DNA of 13,521 bases from an uncultured Bacillota bacterium (GTDB taxonomy: Bacteria; Bacillota; Clostridia; Oscillospirales; Oscillospiraceae). The stretch is taken from the NCBI GenBank assembly GCA_937890735.1, contig CALACZ010000167.1, forward strand, positions 1 through 13,521, given 5' to 3'. Position numbers and translations under genes: made by a program. Shown in pieces: positions 1 to 8,243 of this stretch (position 1 is the stretch's first letter; every line of letters starts with the position of its first letter). The notes under the pieces are model-generated. The model saw only the letters and a program-made list of their open reading frames with translations. It was not told the DNA's origin and did no database searches.

Positions 1-1169
<1,169 letters not shown>

Positions 1170-1271
1170 TTTTCAAAAAACTCCGCTCCCGGTCCTCCTC
1201 TGAATCACCTGTACTTTCCCGATTTCCCTGTTTGTTCTCCAATTTGATTTCCTGCTGGGAGAGGAGCTTTC

Positions 1272-1311
1272 GCGCCGCAGCCTGTACAGGCTGCGGCGCT
1301 TTTGTGTTTTT
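1272..1311 (+). terminator. Rho-independent terminator after glnN
   Basis: Bases 1272-1299 form a perfect 28-base palindrome (half-site GCGCCGCAGCCTGT followed by its reverse complement). It is followed at once by TTTTGTGTTTTT. The GC-rich stem plus U-rich tail is a textbook intrinsic terminator for the glnN transcript. It sits 102 bases after the stop codon, and the bases between (1170-1271) show no gene or clear structure. Confidence 0.88.
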
Positions 1312-1508
1312 CAAAAATAAATTTTTGAAAAACGCTCAAACGAAAACCGCTTTGCTGGGTTTTCGTTTGAAAAGGCTTGCACTGCGCTGCGCGCATAAAT
1401 TTTGTGCGCAAAATTTATACACTCCGCTCCGTGAGCAGAATTTTTGCCGACGTACACGCCGCCGGCAAAAATGATCTGAATCAGTTTCGCCGCTGCGGCG
1501 GCGAAACT
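1306..1508. repeat. Run of five back-to-back inverted repeats with unrelated sequences
   Basis: Directly after the glnN terminator come five perfect or near-perfect inverted repeats. (a) 1306-1333: GTTTTTCAAAAAT and its complement around AA. (b) 1336-1370: 13 bp stem TCAAACGAAAACC, 9 nt loop. (c) 1395-1418: 9 bp stem ATAAATTTT, loop GTGCGC. (d) 1440-1472: 10 bp stem ATTTTTGCCG, 13 nt loop. (e) 1483-1508: 11 bp stem AGTTTCGCCGC, loop TGCG. Stem (c) competes with an alternative GCGCA/TGCGC pairing (1391-1409). The stems do not resemble one another, so this is not a tandem repeat. It could be a chain of bidirectional terminators insulating glnN from asnB, a structured RNA, or a relic of palindromic elements. 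Bases 1509-1602 hold nothing I can name. Confidence 0.7.
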
Positions 1509-1602
1509 CTGCGAGGCGTTTTGAAAGGCTGCTGTGTCGTGCATCGCTTTTTTGCATAAAAAGGAAGAAAAACGCGCGCGCAAGTTCATAAAAAATGCGT
1601 GC

Positions 1603-1631
1603 TTGACGAATGGCGGCGATTGGAGTATCAT
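1603..1631 (+). promoter_or_regulatory. Sigma-A promoter for the asnB T-box transcript
   Basis: TTGACG at 1603-1608 and TATCAT at 1626-1631 are separated by exactly 17 bp. This is one mismatch from the -35 consensus and one from the -10 consensus. Transcription would begin near 1638, about 50 nt before the base of T-box stem I, which is a normal distance. It lies downstream of the glnN terminator and the inverted-repeat run, so asnB is predicted to be transcribed independently. Confidence 0.75.
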
Positions 1632-1877
1632 CTGAACATAAATTTTGCTGTGCAAAGCGGCAAAGTATATCGCAAAATGCAAAGATGAAGAAAAGTACGC
1701 GAGCACGCGCTTTCAGAGAGCCGGGGCAGGTGTGAGCCCGGCAGCAGCTCTCGCCGAACGAACCCTTCGGAGCAGCGGACTGAACGGGAGGGCATCCTCA
1801 GTAGGAAAGACGCAATGCGCGGCGTTACGGCGCACGGGCTTAACAGAGCTCGTCAAGGGGCTGTGAAAACAGCAATG

Positions 1878-1911
1878 CAGGTGGCACCGCGGATCGGCAG
1901 TATTCGTCCTG
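1878..1911 (+). promoter_or_regulatory. T-box antiterminator of asnB leader
   Basis: Helix A1 is CAGG 1878-1881 with CCTG 1908-1911. The seven-base bulge is TGGCACC 1882-1888. Helix A2 is GCGGAT 1889-1894 with ATTCGT 1902-1907, and the loop is 1895-1901. This architecture matches the characterised glyQS antiterminator. It overlaps the 5' arm of the terminator hairpin, so the two structures exclude each other. Confidence 0.85.
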
Positions 1912-1940
1912 AAATTCAGGAGATACTGCCGCTTATTTTA
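1895..1940 (+). terminator. Regulated terminator of asnB T-box
   Basis: CGGCAGTAT at 1895-1903 pairs with ATACTGCCG at 1923-1931, and TCCTG at 1907-1911 pairs with CAGGA at 1917-1921, separated by a small asymmetric internal loop. The hairpin is followed by CTTATTTTA. It shares bases 1895-1911 with the antiterminator, as expected for tRNA-dependent antitermination. Confidence 0.82.
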
Positions 1941-1956
1941 TCCGGAGGTGCTTTTT

Positions 1957-3543
1957 ATGTGTGCAATTATTGGATTTACGTCGAAAACTCTGACGCCGAA
2001 GGCGGCGCGGCCGTATTTTGACCGCACCATCTCCCGCGGACCGGACGCGACGCGGCTGGAAGCGGTCGGCTCTGCGAGCTGCCTGGGCTTTCACCGGCTG
2101 GCGATCATGGGTCTGAACGAGGAGGGAATGCAGCCGTTTTACCTCGGCGGCGACGCGGTAGTCTGCAACGGCGAGCTGTACGGCTTCCGCCCGGTCAAAA
2201 AGGCGCTGGCGCAGAAGGGCTACACGTTCCGCTCCGAGTCCGACTGCGAGATCATCCTGCCGCTGTGGAAGGAATACGGCGTGGAGATGTTCGCAAAGCT
2301 CGACGCGGAGTTCGCCATGATCATCTATGACGCGGCGTCGGATTCCCTCGTCGCCGCGCGCGACCCCATCGGCATCCGCCCGCTGTTTTACGGCTACCTC
2401 GCAGACGGCGGCATCATCTTTGCCAGCGAGGCGAAAAACCTCATCGGGCTGTGCAAAGAGGTCTGCCCCTTCCCGCCGGGACATTACTATAAGGACGGCA
2501 AATTCGTCCGCTACGCCGACCTCACCACAGTCAAAACCTACTGCGAGGACGATCTGGACACCGTCTGTAAGACCATCCGCAAAAAGCTGATCGCGGGCGT
2601 GGAAAAGCGGCTGGACGCCGACGCGCCGCTCGGCTTCCTGCTCTCCGGCGGTCTCGATTCCAGCCTCGTGTGCGCCATCTCGGCAAAGCTGCTGGGCAAG
2701 AAGATCCGCACCTTTGCCATCGGCATGGATCTCGACCCCATCGACCTCAAATACGCCCGCGAGGTGGCGGACTTCATCGGCGCGGAGCACACCGAGGTCA
2801 GCATGACGAAGCAGGATGTGCTGGACGCGCTCGAGCCGGTCATCGCGCTGCTGGGAACCTATGACATTACGACCATCCGCGCGAGCATCGGGATGTACCT
2901 GTGCTGCAAAGCCATCCACGAGCAGACGGACGTGCGCGTGCTCATGACGGGCGAAATTTCCGACGAGCTGTTCGGCTATAAATACACCGACTTCGCGCCC
3001 TCCGCCGAGGCGTTCCAGCAGGAGGCGAAAAAGCGCGTGGACGAGCTGTATATGTACGACGTGCTGCGCGCCGACCGCTGCATCAGCGTCAACTCCCTCG
3101 AGGCGCGCGTGCCGTTCGGCGATCTGGATTTCGTGAAGTATGTGATGTCCATTGACCCGGAAAAGAAGCTCAACACCTACCACATGGGAAAATATCTCCT
3201 GCGTAAAGCGTTCGCCGACGATCACATCCTGCCCGAGGACATCCTCTGGCGGCAAAAGGCGGCGTTCTCCGACGCCGTGGGGCACTCCATGGTGGACGAT
3301 CTCAAGGAATACGCCGAGAGCCGCTACACCGACGAGGAGTTTGCTGAAAAGTGCAGACAGTACGACTTTGCCCAGCCGTTTACGAAGGAGAGCCTCCTGT
3401 ACCGTGAGATCTTCGAGAAATACTACCCCGGTCAGGCGAAGATGGTCAAGGACTTCTGGATGCCGAACAAGGCGTGGAAGGGCTGCGACGTGAAAGACCC
3501 GTCGGCGAGAGTTCTCTCGAACTACGGAGCAAGCGGCAAATAA
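1957..3543 (+). CDS. asnB: Asparagine synthetase, glutamine-hydrolysing
   Basis: Converts aspartate, ATP and glutamine to asparagine, AMP, PPi and glutamate in the cytoplasm. The ATG at 1957 is chosen because GGAGG (1944-1948) is 8 nt upstream and because it places Cys2 directly after Met1. In this family Cys2 becomes the N-terminal nucleophile of the glutaminase domain. Visible glutaminase motifs are RGPDATR (about 28-34), FHRLAI (about 48-53), NGE (71-73) and ARDPIGIRP (about 134-142). The synthetase domain has the ATP-pyrophosphatase loop SGGLDSS at 230-236, TGEISDELFGY, and SLEARVPFGD. Length is 528 residues, normal for the family, and all key residues are present. The Asn T-box and promoter upstream imply induction by asparagine starvation. 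No hairpin terminator is seen in the 74 bases before the next gene, so read-through into it is possible. Confidence 0.96.
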   Translation: MCAIIGFTSKTLTPKAARPYFDRTISRGPDATRLEAVGSASCLGFHRLAIMGLNEEGMQPFYLGGDAVVCNGELYGFRPVKKALAQKGYTFRSESDCEIILPLWKEYGVEMFAKLDAEFAMIIYDAASDSLVAARDPIGIRPLFYGYLADGGIIFASEAKNLIGLCKEVCPFPPGHYYKDGKFVRYADLTTVKTYCEDDLDTVCKTIRKKLIAGVEKRLDADAPLGFLLSGGLDSSLVCAISAKLLGKKIRTFAIGMDLDPIDLKYAREVADFIGAEHTEVSMTKQDVLDALEPVIALLGTYDITTIRASIGMYLCCKAIHEQTDVRVLMTGEISDELFGYKYTDFAPSAEAFQQEAKKRVDELYMYDVLRADRCISVNSLEARVPFGDLDFVKYVMSIDPEKKLNTYHMGKYLLRKAFADDHILPEDILWRQKAAFSDAVGHSMVDDLKEYAESRYTDEEFAEKCRQYDFAQPFTKESLLYREIFEKYYPGQAKMVKDFWMPNKAWKGCDVKDPSARVLSNYGASGK

Positions 3544-3555
3544 TCAGAAAATCAC

Positions 3556-3585
3556 TGGAAACGGCTGCGATACTTGTGGTAAAAT
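3556..3585 (+). promoter_or_regulatory. Possible extended -10 promoter for the three-gene cassette
   Basis: TGTGGTAAAAT ends at 3585 and fits the Gram-positive TRTGN extended -10 motif plus a good -10 (TAAAAT, 3580-3585). The best -35 is the weak TGGAAA at 3556-3561 with an 18 bp spacer. Start of transcription would be near 3592, giving a short leader before the ribosome binding site at 3602-3610. Together with the missing terminator after asnB, both independent and read-through transcription remain possible. Confidence 0.4.
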
Positions 3586-3617
3586 AGCAGAAAATAGTGC
3601 CGAAGGTGGGAAACGCC

Positions 3618-6600
3618 ATGATGCAGGAAGAAAAACGCGCCGCGCTGGCTGCCGCGCTGGGGACGGACGACGTCCCGGCGGGGCTTACAGAGCTGGACGG
3701 GCACGACGCGCAGCTTGCCCGCCGCGCGCTGCGCGCGCTTCTGCCGCAGGCGGACGCGGAGGCATTCCTCGCCGCGCTCACGGCGCAGCTCACCGCGAAC
3801 CTGTACCCCGACGAGACGCACCCGGCGCGGGCGCTGGATGCGGAGCAGACGCGGTTTCTCGCCGCGCTGGAAGCCCTGTTCCCGTTTTATGACGGCGCGC
3901 CCGACCCGCTGACCGATCTCATCGCCGTGCCGCAGGACGCGCTGGCGGACAGCCGCGTGGCGGAGGAGTACGCGCGCTTTCGCGCGTGCGTGCAGCGCGA
4001 TCACATCCCCGCGCTCCTGCGCCTGACGCGCGAGGCAGGCGTGATCGACCCCGCGTCGCACATCATCGGCGTGCACAATCTGGCGCTGCATACCGCCATT
4101 CTCGCGCGCCGCGCGGGGCTGGCGGTCGATCTGCCGCTGGTCAGCGGCGCGGCGTTCGGGCATGACGTGGGCAAATTCGGCTGCCGCGGCGCGAATGCCG
4201 CGCGCACGGCGTATCTGCACTACTACTATACCTGGCGCTGGTTCAGCCGTAACGGCATGGAGGAGATCGGGCACGTCGCCGCGAATCACTCCACCTGGGA
4301 CTTGGAATTTGAAAACCTGCCGATCGAGGCACTGCTGCTCATCTGGGCGGACTTCCGCGTGCGCGGCACGCGCGAGGATGGGCGCGAGATGGTGCGCATT
4401 TACTCGCTGGCGGACGCGTATGCGATGATCTTCTCGAAGCTGGCGGATATGACCGCCGAAAAGCAGAAAAAATACCGCAGCGTCTATGCCAAGCTCCGCG
4501 ATTTTGAGGCGCTGCTGCGCGCGCACGGCGTGCCGCTGGAGTTGTCGGGCGATACGCTCACGCCGCCCGATACGCGCGACGCGGCGCTGCTGGATGCTGC
4601 CGGCGCGCTGGCGCGTATCCGCATCCGCACGCTCGAGGGCTCAACGCGCCTCATGCGCACGATCAGCGTGGAAGCGTCGTTCTCGCGCCTTTTAGAGCAG
4701 GCGAAGAGCGAAAAGGACCTGCGCCGCATCCGCAGCGACCTGACGCTGCTGCGCGAATACAGCGCGTATCTGTCGAAGGCAAACAAGAAAAAGCTGCTGC
4801 GGCTTTTATACGAACTCCTGTCCCACCCTGACGGCGACGTGCGCCGCATGGCGGGGCAGACGATGGGCGAGGTGCTGGCAAACAGCGGCCCGAGCTACCG
4901 CAAGGAGCGCCCGCAGGGCGAGAGCGGCACAGCCGCCGCGCCCGCTACCGCGCCGCTGCTGGACGAGGCGGCGGAGCTGTGGGCATTTTATCTGGACGCC
5001 TGCCTGTACCCCGACCGCAAATATTCCCCGCGCCACGCGCTGCGCATCGCAAATTCCCTCAAAACGATCTGCCAGAGCCTGTTTGCCGCCTGCGCGCCGG
5101 AGACTGCGCCGGGGCTGCTCGCGCCGCTGCTGACGCAGCTGGAGACGGCGCGGGACACGCAGCGCTTTGCGCTGACCGACGCACTGTGCCATGTGCCGTG
5201 CGCGTATCTGCCGGACGCGGCGTGTGAGGAGCTTTTAAAAATGCTCGCCCCGATGGCGCAGTCGGGCGAGACGCACCGCCGCCTGATCGCGATGCAGCTG
5301 CTTCTGCACCTGCGGCAGAAGGAGTCCTGCCGCGAAGCGGTGCACGCGCTGGCGCAGAGCCTGCCTGCGGGCGGCGGCGCGGCGGCAGACTATCTGCGCG
5401 CGCTGCTTTGCGGCGTGCGCCCGGCGGCGCTGCGGGAGCAGGAGGTCGCGGCGCTCTACCTCAGCAACCTCAAGAACGCCGTCCACTGGACCGTCAAGCT
5501 CGCGCAGATCGACCTGCTCTGTGCCGACGCGATGGCGAGCGGGCACGACGTGTTCCACACGGCACTGCATTTTTCCAACTTGCTTTGCGTCTCCGAGCAT
5601 CTGCCGGTGCGCGAATCGGCGGGGCGGCATCTGCTGCTCATCGCGCCGCGCCTGCCCGCTGACCAGATCAACGAGATCGCCTGCGACCTGCTGCGCGAGC
5701 TTGAGACCGGTGAGGAGCAGATCACGCGCTTTATCCCGCCCTACATCGGGCAGTTCATCTGTTTGCTGCCGGAAAAGGAGCTGCTGGAGGCGGTCGACAC
5801 GCTCGAAAAAATGGCGCACGGCGCATCCGCGCGCACGGCGAGCGTGGCGCTTGCCGCCATCGGCGCGGTCATCGCCGCGCTGGGGCAGACGCACGGCGAG
5901 ATCGTCGATCGCCTGCTCGGCAACCTCATGACCGGCGTGAGCCACTATGACGCGGACGTGCACCAGACGGCGATGCAGGTGCTCTGCTGCGACCTGTTTT
6001 CCAGCGACGCGCTGCCGCTTTCCCTCCGGGGCGCGCTGTTTGCGCGGCTGCACAAAAAGCTGCTCACGCTCCTGTGCGAGCCGCGCGCGGGGCAGACCGT
6101 GCGCTTTCACGACGCGGCGATGCTCAACCATCTCTACCGCTTCCTCGTGCGCTACGAGATCGAGTGCGGCGCGCTGCCGTTTGCGCCGCCGAAGCCTGCG
6201 GCGTTCTTCCCCGGCACGTTCGACCCGTTTTCCGCCGGGCATAAGCAGATCGTGGAGCACATCCGCGCGCTGGGCTTTGAGGTGTATCTGGCGATCGACG
6301 AATTTTCGTGGAGCAAAAAGACGCTTGCCAAGCTCCTGCGGCGGCAGATCGCCGTGATCTCCGCCGCCGACCAGTGGGACACCTACCTCTTCCCGGACGA
6401 TATTCCCATCAACATCGCCATGCCGCGCGACCTCGCACTGCTGAAGAGCCTCCTGCCGGAGCGGGAGCTGTATCTCGTGGCGGGCAGCGACGTCATCCGC
6501 GGCGCGTCCGCCTACCGAAGCCACGAGCCGGGCGCGGCGGCGGAGTATAATCACATCATTTTCTGCCGCGGCGAGGAGACGGAGGCAGCGCAGCAGGCGC

Positions 6601-8243
6601 TCTCGTCCGTCATCCGTGGAAAGCTCCGCGTGCTGTCGCTCCCGGCGTTTTACGAGACCGTCAGCTCCACGCGCATCCGCGACTATGTCGATCGCGGGCT
6701 GGATATTTCCATGCTTGTCGATCCCGTGGTGCAGTCGTTTATCTACGAAAACCGCCTGTATATCCGCGAGCCGGAGACGAAAAACGAACTCTCCCGGCAG
6801 GAGCGGCAGTACCGCCTGTTCCGGGATGCGTCGCCCGACCTGCCGGAGGCGATGCGCGCGGCGATGCAGGCGCGAAGCCGTCCGCTTGCCGTGACGCTCA
6901 CGGAGCGCGGCGCGCTTGCCGGCTGGTGCGTGGGGCACACGGTGCAGGTGGGCGAGCTGTACGGCGCGCTCGGCTCGCTCGCGGCGGCAAACGAGGTGCG
7001 CGCGCGCGCCTCCGGGCGGCTGCTGCTCGTGCGGGAGGTCTGCTGCGAAGGCGAACCCGGCGCGGAGCGCTGCCGGATGCTGCTGAACGAACTGCTTGCA
7101 CGCAGTCTGGAGGGCGACCATATCTACGCCGTCTGCCGCTGCGAGCGGGAGGACAAGGCGCTGCGCGAGGCACTTTTGCAGCTTGGCTTCCTGCCGCTCG
7201 GCGCGCAGGATACGCTCTGGTGCGTGGATATGCGCGCGCCGGTGATGCTGCTTCAGGACGTGCTGCTTGCCATCAAGCAGCCGCTGCATTCCGAAACGCT
7301 CGTGCAGGATGCAGTTGCGCGCACGCGCCCGCGTCTGCGCGCGGCGCTGGGGCGGATGTTCCCCGGGACGCTGCTGCTGTGCTTCGACTCCGAGCAGCTC
7401 AACCAGACGCTCATGGAGCGCGTGCAGAGATTAAACGGCATCGACCGCCTGCCCGAGGGCGTGCGGCTGGGTGCGGGAATGTGCGTGCCATACGGAAAGA
7501 TTCTCTCCGATGTCGTTGTGCCGCACACGGTCACGAAAACGCTCCATGTGGAAAAACGCTTCTGCACCGATCTTCAGCACTTTGAGATCGTGGAGTTCCC
7601 CGGCTATTCGCCGCTGCGCAGCCAGGTGCGGATGCTGAAGAGCTTTGAGCGCCCGGTGCTGCTGGTGGACGATCTGCTGCACAACGGCTATCGGCTGGAA
7701 AAGCTCGACAAGGTGTTCCGCGCCGAGGGCTTTGAGCCGGAAAAGATCGTTGTCGCCATCCTGTCCGGGCGCGGGCGGGACATCATGCAGCAGCAGGGGC
7801 GCACGGTGGAGTGCGAGTATTTTATCCCGAATCTCCACTATTGGGCGACGGAGAGCCTGTTTTACCCCTTCCTCGGCGGCGACAGCGTGGAGGGCACGCG
7901 CAGCGCGCAGCGAAGCCTGCCGTCCATCAACCTCATCCTGCCGTATTATTACCCCAATTATTTCCGCGACGCCGCGCCGGAGGACGTGTACGCCCTGTCG
8001 CGCACGGCGCTGGAAAACGCGCTGGACATTCTCAGCGCGCTCGAGCGCGCGAATCAGGATCTGTTCGCCGCGAATCTCACCATCCGCCGCCTGGGCGAGG
8101 CGCTGTATCAGCCGCGCCTGCCGGAGCAGGGTGTGTGCATGATGCACGACGAGCGCCTGCCCGCGTCCGACTACCTGCGCGACAGCTTGCAGCAGCTTTC
8201 GCGCATCGAACGAAAGGAGCGTTACGCGCATGATGTACCGTGA
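3618..8243 (+). CDS. Giant multidomain protein: HD phosphohydrolase, helical repeats, NadD-like nucleotidyltransferase, GNAT-like and PRTase-like domains
   Basis: Function not known; 1541 residues. ATG 3618 is preferred over the GTG at 3597 because AAGGTGGG (3603-3610) sits 7 nt before it. Domains in order: an HD domain (about 145-250) with H153, the H182-D183 pair, H219/H224 and D245, suggesting a metal-dependent phosphohydrolase. Next is a long all-helical, HEAT-like stretch (about 380-850; e.g. HPDGDVRRMAGQTMGEVL). A nucleotidyltransferase domain (about 861-1046) follows, with GTFDPFSAGH at 866-875 and SSTRIRD at 1016-1022, ending in a NadD-like IYENRLY. A GNAT-like region spans about 1070-1200. 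Last is a phosphoribosyltransferase-like domain (about 1265-1430) with LLVDDLLHNG around D1351-D1352. No signal peptide or membrane segment is seen, so it is probably cytoplasmic. The stop codon overlaps the next gene by 14 nt. HD and NadD assignments are fairly secure; GNAT and PRTase are weaker. Confidence 0.85.
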   Translation: MMQEEKRAALAAALGTDDVPAGLTELDGHDAQLARRALRALLPQADAEAFLAALTAQLTANLYPDETHPARALDAEQTRFLAALEALFPFYDGAPDPLTDLIAVPQDALADSRVAEEYARFRACVQRDHIPALLRLTREAGVIDPASHIIGVHNLALHTAILARRAGLAVDLPLVSGAAFGHDVGKFGCRGANAARTAYLHYYYTWRWFSRNGMEEIGHVAANHSTWDLEFENLPIEALLLIWADFRVRGTREDGREMVRIYSLADAYAMIFSKLADMTAEKQKKYRSVYAKLRDFEALLRAHGVPLELSGDTLTPPDTRDAALLDAAGALARIRIRTLEGSTRLMRTISVEASFSRLLEQAKSEKDLRRIRSDLTLLREYSAYLSKANKKKLLRLLYELLSHPDGDVRRMAGQTMGEVLANSGPSYRKERPQGESGTAAAPATAPLLDEAAELWAFYLDACLYPDRKYSPRHALRIANSLKTICQSLFAACAPETAPGLLAPLLTQLETARDTQRFALTDALCHVPCAYLPDAACEELLKMLAPMAQSGETHRRLIAMQLLLHLRQKESCREAVHALAQSLPAGGGAAADYLRALLCGVRPAALREQEVAALYLSNLKNAVHWTVKLAQIDLLCADAMASGHDVFHTALHFSNLLCVSEHLPVRESAGRHLLLIAPRLPADQINEIACDLLRELETGEEQITRFIPPYIGQFICLLPEKELLEAVDTLEKMAHGASARTASVALAAIGAVIAALGQTHGEIVDRLLGNLMTGVSHYDADVHQTAMQVLCCDLFSSDALPLSLRGALFARLHKKLLTLLCEPRAGQTVRFHDAAMLNHLYRFLVRYEIECGALPFAPPKPAAFFPGTFDPFSAGHKQIVEHIRALGFEVYLAIDEFSWSKKTLAKLLRRQIAVISAADQWDTYLFPDDIPINIAMPRDLALLKSLLPERELYLVAGSDVIRGASAYRSHEPGAAAEYNHIIFCRGEETEAAQQALSSVIRGKLRVLSLPAFYETVSSTRIRDYVDRGLDISMLVDPVVQSFIYENRLYIREPETKNELSRQERQYRLFRDASPDLPEAMRAAMQARSRPLAVTLTERGALAGWCVGHTVQVGELYGALGSLAAANEVRARASGRLLLVREVCCEGEPGAERCRMLLNELLARSLEGDHIYAVCRCEREDKALREALLQLGFLPLGAQDTLWCVDMRAPVMLLQDVLLAIKQPLHSETLVQDAVARTRPRLRAALGRMFPGTLLLCFDSEQLNQTLMERVQRLNGIDRLPEGVRLGAGMCVPYGKILSDVVVPHTVTKTLHVEKRFCTDLQHFEIVEFPGYSPLRSQVRMLKSFERPVLLVDDLLHNGYRLEKLDKVFRAEGFEPEKIVVAILSGRGRDIMQQQGRTVECEYFIPNLHYWATESLFYPFLGGDSVEGTRSAQRSLPSINLILPYYYPNYFRDAAPEDVYALSRTALENALDILSALERANQDLFAANLTIRRLGEALYQPRLPEQGVCMMHDERLPASDYLRDSLQQLSRIERKERYAHDVP

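Larger units (their letters stand above)
1684..1940 (+). promoter_or_regulatory. T-box riboswitch, predicted to sense uncharged tRNA-Asn
   Basis: The conserved T-box elements appear in order: stem I base GAAGAAAAGTA, AGAGAG (1715-1720), the distal GGTGTGAG loop, the specifier region, AGTAG (1800-1804) and the T-box sequence GGTGGCACCGCGG (1880-1892). Aligned by spacing to the known glyQS pattern (specifier, one base, five-base helix strand, GAG), the specifier is AAC at 1761-1763, followed by C, CTTCG and GAG. AAC decodes asparagine, matching the downstream asnB gene. The 7-nt antiterminator bulge TGGCACC (1882-1888) contains UGGC, complementary to a tRNA 3' end GCCA as in tRNA-Asn. The lower stem I helix is weaker than usual (mismatches), and CGA one register earlier is a less likely specifier reading. 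Confidence 0.9.

Noticed and set aside
1933..3285. 450-codon open frame on the minus strand opposite asnB
   Set aside because: It is antisense to a certain asnB gene; the composition (many Arg, His, Val, Ala) is that of a GC-rich shadow frame and no family motif is visible.
3597..3617. GTG at 3597 as start of the giant gene
   Set aside because: The Shine-Dalgarno-like AAGGTGGG lies after this GTG and is correctly spaced for ATG 3618.
5235..7289. 684-codon open frame on the minus strand opposite the giant gene
   Set aside because: Long because high GC removes stop codons; rich in Arg, Gln and His with no recognisable domain, whereas the plus strand shows clear HD and nucleotidyltransferase motifs.
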